Source: Massilia antarctica | Lineage (GTDB): Bacteria > Pseudomonadota > Gammaproteobacteria > Burkholderiales > Burkholderiaceae_D | Direction: 5' to 3' | Assembly: GCF_015689335.1 (NCBI RefSeq) | Contig: NZ_CP065053.1 | Location: 868,001-932,000, forward strand | DNA: 64,000 nt | Shown: in pieces, positions 23,063 through 32,007 of the stretch | How the letters are laid out: every line of letters starts with the position of its first letter | How positions within the stretch are numbered: the stretch's first letter is position 1 | Translations under genes and position numbers: made by a program | The notes under the pieces: generated by a model | Databases searched by the model: none | What the model saw: the letters and a program-made list of their open reading frames with translations, nothing else | Told to the model about the DNA's origin: nothing

Positions 23063-23389
23063 ATGAGCGAAAATATTAAACACGTTAGCGATGCATCTTT
23101 TGAAGCGGATGTCCTCAAGTCGGACCGTCCGGTGCTGGTCGATTTCTGGGCCGAGTGGTGCGGTCCCTGCAAGGCGATCGCCCCGATCCTGGAAGAAGTC
23201 GCCAAGGAATACGAAGGCAAGCTGGTCATCGCCAAGATGGATGTGGATGCCAACCAGGGCGTACCGCCCAAGTTCGAGATCCGCGGCATTCCGACCCTGA
23301 TTCTGTTCAAGAACGGGGTCGTGGCGGCCAAGAAAATCGGCATGGTGACGAAGGGTCAGTTGACCTCCTTCATCGACAGCAATATTTAA
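23063..23389 (+). CDS. trxA: Thioredoxin 1
   Basis: A 108-residue thioredoxin with the active site WCGPC (Cys33 and Cys36), the cis-proline segment [12 protein letters not shown], and the buried Asp in VLVDFWAEW. It is the general cytoplasmic disulfide reductant, reduced by thioredoxin reductase with NADPH. ATG 23063 has a strong AGAGGA ribosome site. The 189-base region upstream has no other gene. It is followed 143 bases later by rho, the usual trxA-rho order. Confidence 0.97.
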   Translation: MSENIKHVSDASFEADVLKSDRPVLVDFWAEWCGPCKAIAPILEEVAKEYEGKLVIAKMDVDANQGVPPKFEIRGIPTLILFKNGVVAAKKIGMVTKGQLTSFIDSNI

Positions 23390-23532
23390 TACAGAGTACA
23401 ACGTGACCGCAGCGCGCCCGCGCTGCCGTCTTGTCCGGCCGGGAAGCGTTTGGCCTCGACTGATTTCTTCCCAGATGATTAACCCACGCAGTTCCCTCCC
23501 CTACCTTTACTTCCCGTCACGGGACTCAACTC

Positions 23533-24795
23533 ATGCACTTATCTGAACTGAAGGCCATGCACGTCTCCGCTCTGTTGGAGATGGCGATTGGCCTCGATAT
23601 CGACAACGCAGCCCGCCTGCGCAAACAAGAACTGATGTTCGCCATTCTCAAGAAGCGCGCGAAATCAGGCGAACAGATTTTTGGCGACGGCGCTCTCGAA
23701 GTGCTGCCGGACGGCTTCGGCTTTCTGCGCTCGCCCGATGCCAGCTACATGGCCTCGACCGACGATATCTATATCTCGCCTTCGCAAATCCGCCGTTTCA
23801 ACCTGCACACGGGCGATTCGATCGAAGGCGAAGTGCGCACCCCGAAAGACGGCGAGCGCTATTTCGCGCTGGTCAAGGTCGACAAGGTCAATGGCGAATC
23901 TCCGGAAGCGAGCAAGCACCGCATTCTGTTCGAGAACCTGACCCCGCTGCACCCGAACGAGCCGCTGCGCCTCGAGCGCGAAATGAATGGCCAGGAAAAC
24001 ATCACCGGCCGCATCATCGACCTGATCGCCCCGATCGGCAAAGGCCAGCGCGGCTTGCTGGTGGCGTCGCCGAAATCGGGCAAGTCGGTCATCTTGCAGC
24101 ACATCGCCCACGCGATCACCGCCAATCACCCTGACTGCACCCTGATCGTGCTGCTGATCGACGAGCGGCCGGAAGAAGTCACCGAGATGCAGCGCTCGGT
24201 GCGCGGCGAAGTGGTGGCCTCGACCTTCGACGAACCGGCCACGCGCCACGTGCAAGTGGCCGAGATGGTGCTCGAAAAGGCCAAGCGCCTGGTCGAAATG
24301 AAGAAAGACGTGATCATCCTGCTGGACTCGATCACCCGCCTGGCGCGCGCCTACAATACCGTGATCCCGGCTTCGGGCAAGGTGCTGACCGGCGGCGTGG
24401 ATGCGAATGCGCTGCAGCGTCCGAAGCGTTTCTTCGGTGCGGCACGCAATATCGAAGAAGGCGGCTCGCTGACCATCATCGCCACCGCGCTGATCGAAAC
24501 CGGTTCGCGCATGGATGACGTGATTTACGAGGAATTCAAGGGCACCGGCAATATGGAAGTCCACCTCGAGCGCCGCCTGGCCGAGAAGCGCGTTTATCCG
24601 GCGATTAACCTGAACAAATCGGGTACCCGCCGCGAAGAGTTGCTGATCAAGGCCGACCAGTTGCAGAAGATCTGGATCCTGCGCAAGCTGCTGTACTCGA
24701 TGGACGAGATCGAAGCGATGGAGTTCATCCTCGACAAGATGAAGGCGACGAAGAATAACAATGAGTTCTTCGACATGATGCGCCGCGGCGGGTAA
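23533..24795 (+). CDS. rho: Transcription termination factor Rho
   Basis: A 420-residue RNA-dependent helicase. N-terminal helix bundle and cold-shock-like RNA-binding domain ([18 protein letters not shown]), then the RecA-like ATPase with P-loop [10 protein letters not shown], Walker B region [17 protein letters not shown]-loop, and R-loop [14 protein letters not shown]. No insertion is present, as in E. coli. The 143-base leader from trxA may carry its autoregulation, but no signal is recognised there. A strong hairpin terminator follows at 24818-24841. Confidence 0.98.
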   Translation: MHLSELKAMHVSALLEMAIGLDIDNAARLRKQELMFAILKKRAKSGEQIFGDGALEVLPDGFGFLRSPDASYMASTDDIYISPSQIRRFNLHTGDSIEGEVRTPKDGERYFALVKVDKVNGESPEASKHRILFENLTPLHPNEPLRLEREMNGQENITGRIIDLIAPIGKGQRGLLVASPKSGKSVILQHIAHAITANHPDCTLIVLLIDERPEEVTEMQRSVRGEVVASTFDEPATRHVQVAEMVLEKAKRLVEMKKDVIILLDSITRLARAYNTVIPASGKVLTGGVDANALQRPKRFFGAARNIEEGGSLTIIATALIETGSRMDDVIYEEFKGTGNMEVHLERRLAEKRVYPAINLNKSGTRREELLIKADQLQKIWILRKLLYSMDEIEAMEFILDKMKATKNNNEFFDMMRRGG

Positions 24796-24817
24796 ATCCC
24801 CCGAAAGCATCGCGAAA

Positions 24818-24841
24818 GGACGGCTGCGGCCGTCCTTTTTT
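24818..24841 (+). terminator. Rho-independent terminator after rho
   Basis: GGACGGC (24818-24824), loop TGCG, GCCGTCC (24829-24835), then six T. A canonical intrinsic terminator 22 bases after the rho stop. Confidence 0.93.
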
Positions 24842-24854
24842 CATTTTTGGCAAC

Positions 24855-24933
24855 ACCGGGGTCAGACCCCTGATTGCGTTCTTGGCCACACCGGGGTCAG
24901 ACCCCTAACTGAAAAACCGGGGTCTGACCCCAG
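24855..24933 (+). repeat. Cluster of three palindromic REP elements
   Basis: Copies at 24855-24875, 24890-24910 and 24916-24933 share ACCGGGGTC(A/T)GACCCC; GGGGTC and GACCCC are inverse complements around one central base. They are the same family as the repeats flanking the RAYT gene about 9 kb away and lie in the gap between rho and the L31 promoter. Confidence 0.85.
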
Positions 24934-24939
24934 CCAACG

Positions 24940-24969
24940 TTGCGCTACTTTCGAAAAGCGCTGTATAAT
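24940..24969 (+). promoter_or_regulatory. Promoter of the L31 gene
   Basis: TTGCGC (24940-24945), 18-base spacer, TATAAT (24964-24969) with a TG one base upstream of the -10. The predicted leader to the ATG at 25075 is about 100 bases. Confidence 0.75.
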
Positions 24970-25042
24970 CGCCGGTTGCAGTATTTAACCCCTGGCAAGT
25001 GAGCGGCAATCGGGTCACGAGGCAAGACGACCGACGAAGTGC

Positions 25043-25067
25043 AGTTTGGCTACCAAACTAACCGAGG
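25043..25067 (+). promoter_or_regulatory. Leader hairpin next to the L31 ribosome binding site
   Basis: AGTTTGG (25043-25049), loop CTA, CCAAACT (25053-25059) is a perfect 7-bp hairpin ending 4 bases before GAGG (25064-25067), which is 7 bases before ATG 25075. Its position suggests control of translation, possibly autoregulation by L31; this is inference. Confidence 0.45.
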
Positions 25068-25074
25068 CAAGACC

Positions 25075-25344
<270 letters not shown>

Positions 25345-25363
25345 GTTTTTGCCATGCATACCC

Positions 25364-25392
25364 AAAAAAGCAGCCCCCGGCTGCTTTTTTTT
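25364..25392 (+). terminator. Terminator after the L31 gene
   Basis: GCAGCC (25370-25375), loop CCC, GGCTGC (25379-25384), preceded by six A (25364-25369) and followed by eight T (25385-25392); the A and T runs extend the stem. Potentially active on both strands. Confidence 0.92.
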
Positions 25393-25422
25393 CGTTGATA
25401 CTACGTCCTTCCCCAATTCCCG

Positions 25423-27159
25423 ATGCCCCCGTTATCGATGAAACCCGTCCGCCTTTCCGCCGCCGCCACCCTCGCCCTCCCGCGCTGGGCCCTGTTTGCG
25501 CTGGGCCTGCTGTACATCCTGCCCGGCCTGATCGGGCGCGCCGACTGGAAAGATGATGCTGGCAGTTTCGGCATCATGTGGACCATGGCCCACGGCGGGA
25601 TCAGCGACTGGCTGCTACCCAATATCGCCGGCATGCAAGTGCCGGACGACGGCCCCCTGGCCTTCTGGCTGGGCGCGCTGTGCATCAAGCTGTTCGGCTG
25701 GCTGATGGGCGACATGATGGCGGCGCGCATGTCGACCATCGGCATCTTTTTGGCCGGCACGGCCTCGGTCTGGTGGGCCGCCTTCCACCTGGGACGGCGC
25801 CAGGATGCGCAGCCGCTGCGCCTGGCCTTCGGCGGCCAGCCCGAGCCGGACGACTATGGACGCACCCTGGCCGATACCGCCGCGCTGATCTACCTCGGCT
25901 GCCTGGGCTTGCTGATGTTCAGCCACGAAACCCTGGCCGTGACCCTGCAGGGCGGCCTGGTCGCCTATTTCCTGTACCGCGCCGTGCGCTACGTCGAAGC
26001 GCAGACGGTGCGCAATGCGGTCCTGATCGGTTTGTCCCTGGGCGCGCTCGTGCTCACGCGCGGCGTGTTCACGCCGCTCACCTTGCTGCTGGCCCTGTTC
26101 CTGTGCACGCGTTTCCTGTCGGTTCCGCTGGTGCCGACCTTGCGCCAGCTCGGCCTGGCGGTCCTGACGGCCGCGCTGATCGCGATGGTCTGGGTCCTGC
26201 CGGCCTGGCTGATGGCGCCGTACGGCTTGAATCCGGTGAACGCCTGGCTGGCCTGGACCGCGCGCCAGATCGGACTGCCAAGCTGGATCTCGATCAAGAC
26301 CTTTTTCCGCGTCGGCATCTGGTTTTTCTGGCCGGCCTGGCCGTTCGCCGGCTGGGCCATTTATGCCTGGCGCCGCCAGGACCATTTGCTGCACATCGTG
26401 CTGCCGCTGTTTTTCGTCGGCGCGCTGACCCTGCTGATCCTGTGCGATCCACTGCCGGAAAACGGCGACATGCTCAAGCTGCTGCCGCCGCTGGCCATCA
26501 TGGCCGCGTTCGGGCTGCCGACCATGAAGCGCGGCGCCATCAATGCCATCGACTGGTTCTCGGTGATGGTGCTGACCATGCTCAGCGCCATCGTGTGGCT
26601 GTTCTGGATCGCCAAGCTGACCGGCTGGCCGGCGCAGCTGGCCAAGAATGTGCTCAAGCTGCTGCCGGGCTACCGGCCCGAAGTCGGGGTGCTGGCCTTC
26701 GTGGTGGCGCTTGGGGCTACCATCGGCTGGATCGCGCTGGTCCACTGGCGCATTTCGCGCCAGCCGGCGGTGCTGTGGCGCGCCGTGGTGCTGTCTTCGG
26801 GCGGGCTGATCTTGCTGTGGGTGCTGCTGATGACCTTGTTCCTGCCGGACTTCAATTACAGCAAGAGCTACGCCAGCGTGGCGCGCCAGATCGCCGGCTC
26901 GCTGCCGCTCGATTCGGGCTGCATCAACTCCAACGTGGGCGCGCCGCAGCGCGCGTCGCTGGCGTTTTACGGCAAGCTGCCGTTCGATAAAATCGGATCG
27001 GCCAAGTGCGATCTGATCCTGCTGCAGGACAGCGTGAAAGTGCACGACGAGCGCGAACTGGCCAAGCCGCCGCCGGGCGCCGAGTGGCGCCTGCTGTGGG
27101 AAGGCCGGCGCCCGGCCGACCGTGACGAGCGCTTCCGCCTGTACCAGCGCGCGCCCTGA
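25423..27159 (+). CDS. Membrane glycosyltransferase, GT39/ArnT-like
   Basis: A 578-residue integral membrane protein with about 11-12 hydrophobic segments. It has the ArnT/PMT-like early loop RADWKDDAGSFGIMW with acidic residues, and VPDDGPLAFWLGAL, which matches the substrate-loop P(D/E)xxPLxxW pattern of lipid-linked sugar transferases. The C-terminal 90 residues form a periplasmic domain, again usual for ArnT. Such proteins move sugars from polyprenyl phosphate to lipid A or proteins; acceptor unknown. ATG 25423 gives MPPLSMKPVRL; an in-frame ATG at 25438 is an alternative. It stands alone between L31 and a convergent gene. Confidence 0.8.
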   Translation: MPPLSMKPVRLSAAATLALPRWALFALGLLYILPGLIGRADWKDDAGSFGIMWTMAHGGISDWLLPNIAGMQVPDDGPLAFWLGALCIKLFGWLMGDMMAARMSTIGIFLAGTASVWWAAFHLGRRQDAQPLRLAFGGQPEPDDYGRTLADTAALIYLGCLGLLMFSHETLAVTLQGGLVAYFLYRAVRYVEAQTVRNAVLIGLSLGALVLTRGVFTPLTLLLALFLCTRFLSVPLVPTLRQLGLAVLTAALIAMVWVLPAWLMAPYGLNPVNAWLAWTARQIGLPSWISIKTFFRVGIWFFWPAWPFAGWAIYAWRRQDHLLHIVLPLFFVGALTLLILCDPLPENGDMLKLLPPLAIMAAFGLPTMKRGAINAIDWFSVMVLTMLSAIVWLFWIAKLTGWPAQLAKNVLKLLPGYRPEVGVLAFVVALGATIGWIALVHWRISRQPAVLWRAVVLSSGGLILLWVLLMTLFLPDFNYSKSYASVARQIAGSLPLDSGCINSNVGAPQRASLAFYGKLPFDKIGSAKCDLILLQDSVKVHDERELAKPPPGAEWRLLWEGRRPADRDERFRLYQRAP

Positions 27160-27204
27160 ACGGCGCAGCGCCGCGCTGGCGCTCAATATGCCCGGATAGG
27201 CGAT

Positions 27205-28272
27205 CTACAAGCCGGTGCAGCGCCGCATCAGCCACTCGACCGGGCCAAGCGCGAAGCGCCGGCGCCACAGGTGCGCGCACAGCACCGCGCCGGCCGAGAA
27301 CAGCAGCGCGCTGGCCACCGCGAAGGCGAGCGTGCGGCCCTCGAGCAAACCAAGCGCTTCGAGCACGCCCATGCCGATGACGACATGGGCGATGTACAAG
27401 GTCAGCGCCAGCTGGCCTGTGTGGACCAGGGGCGCCAGCGGGCGCGCGCTACGCCTGCGTTCACCGATCCAGACGCAGGCCGCGATCAGCGCCAGGGCGT
27501 CGCCAGCGGCGGCGATCCAGTACAGCGGAAGCGGCGGCAACGGCCCGGATGACCACAGGTGGGCCCAGATGCCGGCGCCTGGTGTGGCCCACAGGGCGCC
27601 GCTCAACATGGCCGATTCGGCGGCGATGCCCATGCCAAGGCCGGTAATGAAAATCCGGTACAGCATGGCATTCGACTGCAGGTCGAAGCGGCCGGCCGCC
27701 ATGCCGAGCAACAGGAATCCGGCCCACGGGAAGACCGGGTGAAAGCCATTGAAGAACAGGTTGCGGACAAAGCCGGCCGGCCCCCAGAAGCCGGCGTAGG
27801 CCAGCGTTTCCCAGTTCCAGCCGGCGCCGTAATCGATGACCGTGGCCAGCAGGACGAAGCCGGCCACCATGGCCACGGCGGCGGCGAACAGCGCGCCGGT
27901 GCGCCACGACAGGACGGCGGCGCCGATCGCCATGTAGGCGCCGTAATAATGGAGGATGTCGGCCGGCCAGACCTGCACATACAGCAGGCCGGCGACGAAC
28001 AGGAAGGCGGCGCGTTTCAGGATGCCGGCACGGGCGGCGTGCAGCGCGCCAGTGTCGCCCGACTGGCGCGCGCGCTGTGAGATCAGCGACAGGCCGACGC
28101 CTGCCAGCACCACGAAGACGGCGGAGGCGCGGCCGTCGAGTGCATCGACCAGCGCCAGCCACCACGGCGCATCGGCCGCGCTGGCGTGCATGACGACCTT
28201 GAAGTTGACGATCACCATGCCGATGACGGCAAGGGCCCGGGCCAGGTCGAGGCCGACGATGCGCTGTTTCAT
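27205..28272 (-). CDS. DUF418-type membrane protein
   Basis: A 355-residue protein with about 9-10 hydrophobic segments. The N-terminus RIVGLDLARALAVIGMVIVNF and the C-terminal GQLALTLYIAHVVIG and LGPVEWLMRRC match the DUF418/DUF1624-like membrane family, distantly related to membrane acyltransferases. No catalytic role is established for the family. ATG 28272 was chosen at the conserved start; an ATG 12 bases upstream (28284) is in frame. It faces the GT39 gene tail to tail with a 45-base gap. The 290 bases upstream contain nothing I can assign. Confidence 0.72.
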   Translation of the reverse strand: MKQRIVGLDLARALAVIGMVIVNFKVVMHASAADAPWWLALVDALDGRASAVFVVLAGVGLSLISQRARQSGDTGALHAARAGILKRAAFLFVAGLLYVQVWPADILHYYGAYMAIGAAVLSWRTGALFAAAVAMVAGFVLLATVIDYGAGWNWETLAYAGFWGPAGFVRNLFFNGFHPVFPWAGFLLLGMAAGRFDLQSNAMLYRIFITGLGMGIAAESAMLSGALWATPGAGIWAHLWSSGPLPPLPLYWIAAAGDALALIAACVWIGERRRSARPLAPLVHTGQLALTLYIAHVVIGMGVLEALGLLEGRTLAFAVASALLFSAGAVLCAHLWRRRFALGPVEWLMRRCTGL

Positions 28273-28564
28273 GGATGACCACATTGAAAAAATCACAATG
28301 TAGCATGCGGGTCGGCGCTTGTTGAAAACGGCGATTCGATCAGCAAGGCTGATGTATCTCCGTATTTTCCAACACTTCCATCCCGGCCGGCTCGCCGCAT
28401 GCTGGCCGTAAGAACGGCCATCGGAGCCCGCCCCCTCTTGATTCGTCGTGCTCCACGAGTACCGGAACAAACGGGAGCGGCGGATGTCAAAGAAGAGGGA
28501 AGTACGCGAGCGCGGCGGCACCTTGAAGAGGACTGGGCTATATTTTGTATAGTCCATCAAGCAC

Positions 28565-28875
28565 ATGATTGTCAGAAGAACTCAACTATCAAGGGAGCAG
28601 CTTGAAGCCCTGATACATGAAGAGTCCAAAGATACTTCCAAGCTATTCTTCACGAAGCATGTTGAAGAACAAATGCGCTCCAGGAGAATTGCGAAAGCGT
28701 GCGTGCTTGAAACCTTGAGAGCGCGGGGCGGATCAGGCGTCGCCCCGAACCCAACCCGATGAAGGGGTCCGTCGAATGCAAAATGGAGTATTTGAGTGCC
28801 GGACATCGGGTTGCTGTCATTGTCACGGTCAGTAATGACCCGGGCCTGATCATCGTTACTGCGATGTACGCATAG
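28565..28875 (+). pseudogene. DUF4258 toxin-like gene with a frameshift
   Basis: The first frame encodes LFFTKHVEEQMRSRRI followed by VLETLR, the N-terminal part of DUF4258 proteins, then breaks and stops at 28762. A second frame from about 28726 continues as GRIRRRPEPNPMKGSVE and then CKMEYLSAGHRVAVIVTVS to a TAG at 28873-28875, which is the expected C-terminal half. The junction lies in the G-rich run at 28721-28731. Together they would give about 103 residues. DUF4258 proteins are small RelE/BrnT-like suspected toxins, here paired with an HTH gene whose start is 11 bases further on. Either a real inactivating indel, programmed slippage, or a sequencing error. Confidence 0.75.
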
Positions 28876-28886
28876 GAGAACGAACC

Positions 28887-29357
28887 ATGTTGCACTTTAC
28901 CGACGCAGGATTGCGCAACGTATGGCTTACAAACGGCTACGTGGAGAAAGAAACGCCGTATGGGACAGCCGTCTCATACCCGGACCTCGATGGACTCATT
29001 CGGACCGTATGCCTTGCCCTGGCACATAAGCCTGGCAAGCTTGCAGGCGCCGAGTTCCGCTACCTGCGAAACGCCTTACTGCTTTCACAGAAGTCGCTAG
29101 GCAATTTACTGGGCTGCACAGAACAATCCGTGGCGAAGTGGGAAAAGCAAGGTCGTATTCCGAAGGCTGGAGACTTCCTGATACGGCTCATCTACACCCA
29201 AAAACACGATGGAATGGACAGCGTGGCGATCGCCGTCGACGCTCTCAAAGCGATTGACCATGTTGGCAATAGCAGGATCATCGTCTCGCGGACCGGCGAC
29301 AAGTGGGCGTGGAAGCTTGCTGTAGAGGGCAACGAACAATTGCTTGAGCCAGCTTAA
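28887..29357 (+). CDS. HTH (MqsA/XRE-like) DNA-binding protein, putative antitoxin
   Basis: A 156-residue protein with a helix-turn-helix at about residues 60-90: YLRNALLLSQKSLGNLLGCTEQSVAKWEKQGRIP reads as an XRE-type HTH like the C-terminal half of MqsA. The N-terminal 50 residues have no zinc-binding Cys pairs. AGGAGA lies 7 bases upstream of the ATG and overlaps the end of the DUF4258 frame, so the two are one unit, toxin gene first. This order and pairing are common for DUF4258 modules. It presumably represses its own promoter. Lower GC than the surroundings points to acquisition by transfer. Confidence 0.8.
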   Translation: MLHFTDAGLRNVWLTNGYVEKETPYGTAVSYPDLDGLIRTVCLALAHKPGKLAGAEFRYLRNALLLSQKSLGNLLGCTEQSVAKWEKQGRIPKAGDFLIRLIYTQKHDGMDSVAIAVDALKAIDHVGNSRIIVSRTGDKWAWKLAVEGNEQLLEPA

Positions 29358-29393
29358 CTATTGCCGCTGCGCGCTCCTGTCCGTTTAAATGCA

Positions 29394-31358
29394 CTAGACC
29401 TTCATCGGCAGGATCACCATCTGCAAGCCTTCCAGGTGCAGGCGGCGCTGGACCGCCAGCGCGGCCTGGTTGTGCAGCAGGCGGGTGAACCAGTTATCGG
29501 TCGCGAAAATCAGTTTGCTGGTGAAGAAAATCGAACTCGGATAGTCGCGGTTGATCTCTTCGCATTGCCTCGTCACTTCATCGACGGCATCGGTGCCGAA
29601 GCTGATATACGAGGACGCGGCCATGCCGTGGCTCTGGCAGAAATCGACAAAATATTCGAGCGTGTCGGCCGCTTCCTCGCGCATTTTTTCGAGCGCGCCG
29701 ATGCCGCCGTACGCATGCGAATCGACCGTGCGCGCATTCACGAACAGGAAATGCTTGAAGTGGCCGGGGAACATGCGCAGCACCCACAGCAAGGCATGCA
29801 GGCCGCCGCCGCGCGAGGAACCGACGATGAACACGGCGGTCTGGTCATCCGCCTTCGGCTCCACCGTGTCCGTCACGGGGCCGAAGGGCTGGTTGGCGAA
29901 CACCTCGTCGACCGAATGAATCGCCGCCTTGGTTTCGCGGTAGTGATTGCGGATGATGACGCACAGCGCGGCGATGGCGCCGATGATGACGATGGTCGCC
30001 CAGCCGCCTTCGGCGAAGCGCTCGTACAGCAGGATCGCCAGGATGCCGGCGCAGATGACGAAGCCCGTCAGCGACAGCAGGAAGCGGCGCACCCAGCTCT
30101 GGCCTTCGTTGTCGCGGCTCTGCCACCAGTAGCGGCACAAGCCGAACAGCGAAATGGCGAAGGTGAGGAACACGGAAACCGAATACAGCACCACCAGCAG
30201 GGTTACCTTCCCTTCGGTCCAGAACAGGATCGCCAGCGCGGCGATGCCCATCACGAGGATGCCGTTCTGTGTGACCAGGCGGGTCGAGAGGTAGCGGAAT
30301 TTGTGCGGCACCCAGGAGTCGCCGGCCATGTTCGACAGCACCGACGGCCCGCCGAGAAAGCCGGTATTGGCGGCCACGAACAGCAGGCCGGCCTCGAACG
30401 CGAGCACGATCACCAGCACGATCTGGTTGAGCAGCGGGCCGCCCAGGCCCATGCTGTCGATGATGGCCTTGAAGGTCGACGCGTTGAGGGTCTGGCCGGC
30501 CACGTGGCGCGCATCCCACAGCAGGTACAGGAGGATGATGCCGGACGCGGTGAAGGCCAGCGACAGCGCCATGTACAGCATCGTCATCTTCCCGGTGCGC
30601 ACGCGCGGCTCGGCCAGCAGGTTGACATTGTTCGACACCGCTTCCAGACCGGTGTAGGTGCCGCCGCCCTGCGAGTAGGCCAGCAGCAGCATGCCCGCCA
30701 CGCCGGTCCAGCCGATGCTGCCGGCCAGTTCGCGCGTGTCGGCCATGGTGGTGGGGACCAGCTGCGGCAGGTAGGACGCATGCGCGACGATGCCGTACAC
30801 GATCAGCACCAGGTGCGTGGCCACGAAGCCGAGGAAGATCGGCAGCAGGATCTGGATCGCTTCCTTCAGGCCGCGCAGGTTCATCACGATCAACAGGCCG
30901 ATGAAAAACGCTTCGGCCCAGAGTTTATAGGGCTGGAAGCCGAGCGGCAGGAAGGAGGCCAGGGCGTCGACCCCGGACGCGATCGAAATGGCGATGGTGA
31001 GCACGTAATCGAGGATCAGCGCGCAGCCGGAGACCAGGCCCATATACGGGCCGACCAGTTTGGTGGCGACCCGGTAACCGCCCCCGCCCGTGGGGAACAG
31101 CTCGATGACCTGGTTGTAGGCCAGCGCGATGACGAACACGGTGACGGCGGTGGCCAGCACCAGGTACAGGCCGAGGTGGGTATGGCCGCCGAGCGCGCGG
31201 AAAGTTTCTTCCGGCCCGTAGGCGGAGGACGAAAGGCCGTCCGCGCCGAGCCCGACCCAGGCCAGGAAGGCGACCAGCGCCATCGAGTGGCGGGTCTCGC
31301 TTTTCATCGGGTCGAGCGCTTTGCCGAGTATGAGTTCGCGGATTTTCTTGTTATTCAT
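29394..31358 (-). CDS. APC superfamily permease with large cytosolic C-terminal domain (KimA-related)
   Basis: A 654-residue transporter with about 12 hydrophobic segments. The N-terminus LGKALDPMKSETRHSM followed by ADGLSSSAYGPEE matches the KimA/YdaO-type APC permeases, which import potassium or amino acids; GGGGYRVATKLVGPYMG is the conserved unwound region. After the last helix (about residue 470) there is a soluble domain of about 180 residues of USP-like character (AVFIVGSSRGGGLHALLW). ATG 31358 is chosen at the family N-terminus; the frame is open further upstream with no ribosome site. Cyclic-di-AMP control, known for KimA, cannot be judged here. tRNA-Leu is divergent. Confidence 0.82.
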   Translation of the reverse strand: MNNKKIRELILGKALDPMKSETRHSMALVAFLAWVGLGADGLSSSAYGPEETFRALGGHTHLGLYLVLATAVTVFVIALAYNQVIELFPTGGGGYRVATKLVGPYMGLVSGCALILDYVLTIAISIASGVDALASFLPLGFQPYKLWAEAFFIGLLIVMNLRGLKEAIQILLPIFLGFVATHLVLIVYGIVAHASYLPQLVPTTMADTRELAGSIGWTGVAGMLLLAYSQGGGTYTGLEAVSNNVNLLAEPRVRTGKMTMLYMALSLAFTASGIILLYLLWDARHVAGQTLNASTFKAIIDSMGLGGPLLNQIVLVIVLAFEAGLLFVAANTGFLGGPSVLSNMAGDSWVPHKFRYLSTRLVTQNGILVMGIAALAILFWTEGKVTLLVVLYSVSVFLTFAISLFGLCRYWWQSRDNEGQSWVRRFLLSLTGFVICAGILAILLYERFAEGGWATIVIIGAIAALCVIIRNHYRETKAAIHSVDEVFANQPFGPVTDTVEPKADDQTAVFIVGSSRGGGLHALLWVLRMFPGHFKHFLFVNARTVDSHAYGGIGALEKMREEAADTLEYFVDFCQSHGMAASSYISFGTDAVDEVTRQCEEINRDYPSSIFFTSKLIFATDNWFTRLLHNQAALAVQRRLHLEGLQMVILPMKV

Positions 31359-31505
31359 CGTGCGCGCGGCCCGTACGGACGGCGTGGTAGCCCAAGGTAG
31401 AACGCGATCATACGCCGTTCGCCGGGCCGGCGTCATGACAGCCGGGCGCGAAAATACGAAAGATTTGCCTGAATCGGGCAAATCAGCCATAATGCGGGTC
31501 GCGTT

Positions 31506-31592
31506 GCCGGGATGGCGGAATAGGTAGACGCACGGGACTCAAAATCCCGCGCTGGAAACAGCGTGCCGGTTCGATTCCGGCTCCCGGCACCA
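31506..31592 (+). tRNA. tRNA-Leu (anticodon CAA)
   Basis: Acceptor arm GCCGGGA (31506-31512) pairs with TCCCGGC (31582-31588), followed by discriminator A and encoded CCA. The anticodon loop CTCAAAA at 31538-31544 gives CAA at 31540-31542; a long variable arm and GGTTCGATTCC T-arm complete a class II tRNA reading UUG. Confidence 0.97.
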
Positions 31593-32007
31593 TTGAATTC
31601 AAGCGCTCAGGCGTATCAAGACTCTCCCCCGGCCAGCTGCCTCGCACTGGCCTCGCATTAAATACCCCCTATTTTTTATACGCCCGACGCTGACAGCCTG
31701 GCCTGTCTGTCGGATCGCGCATGGCGTTCGCCACCCAGACATCGCCGACACTCCGTTTTCCGCCCGCGTATTCGTCGTTTTCCATTGCCTGCAGCTGTTC
31801 CCCATACATTTAAAAAACAATATAAATGAATCATCACGTTTGGCAGTCAATTAATCATTGCAATTTAAAAATATTATTTACTTGTCGGAATTTTTTACAC
31901 TCGATAAGCAATATTTTTCGCGGACTGAATAAAAACAAGGGCTTGCGAAACTGGCACGTTCCATGCTCATCCATACGATAAGAACAATCACATGAGGGAT
32001 GCCCAAA
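31593..32007. other. AT-rich intergenic region upstream of the PEP-CTERM gene
   Basis: About 415 bases between tRNA-Leu and the PEP-CTERM gene with distinctly low GC (long A/T runs around 31670-31680 and 31800-31920). No convincing gene; short frames lack ribosome sites and family features. Probably the regulatory region of the downstream gene; no clear -35/-10 pair was chosen. Confidence 0.5.

Noticed and set aside
28399..28605. Small plus-strand frame before the DUF4258 gene
   Set aside because: No ribosome site, no family features, and it overlaps the likely promoter of the toxin-like gene.
31599..31850. Minus-strand frame after tRNA-Leu
   Set aside because: AT-rich intergenic sequence, no ribosome site and no recognisable protein pattern.
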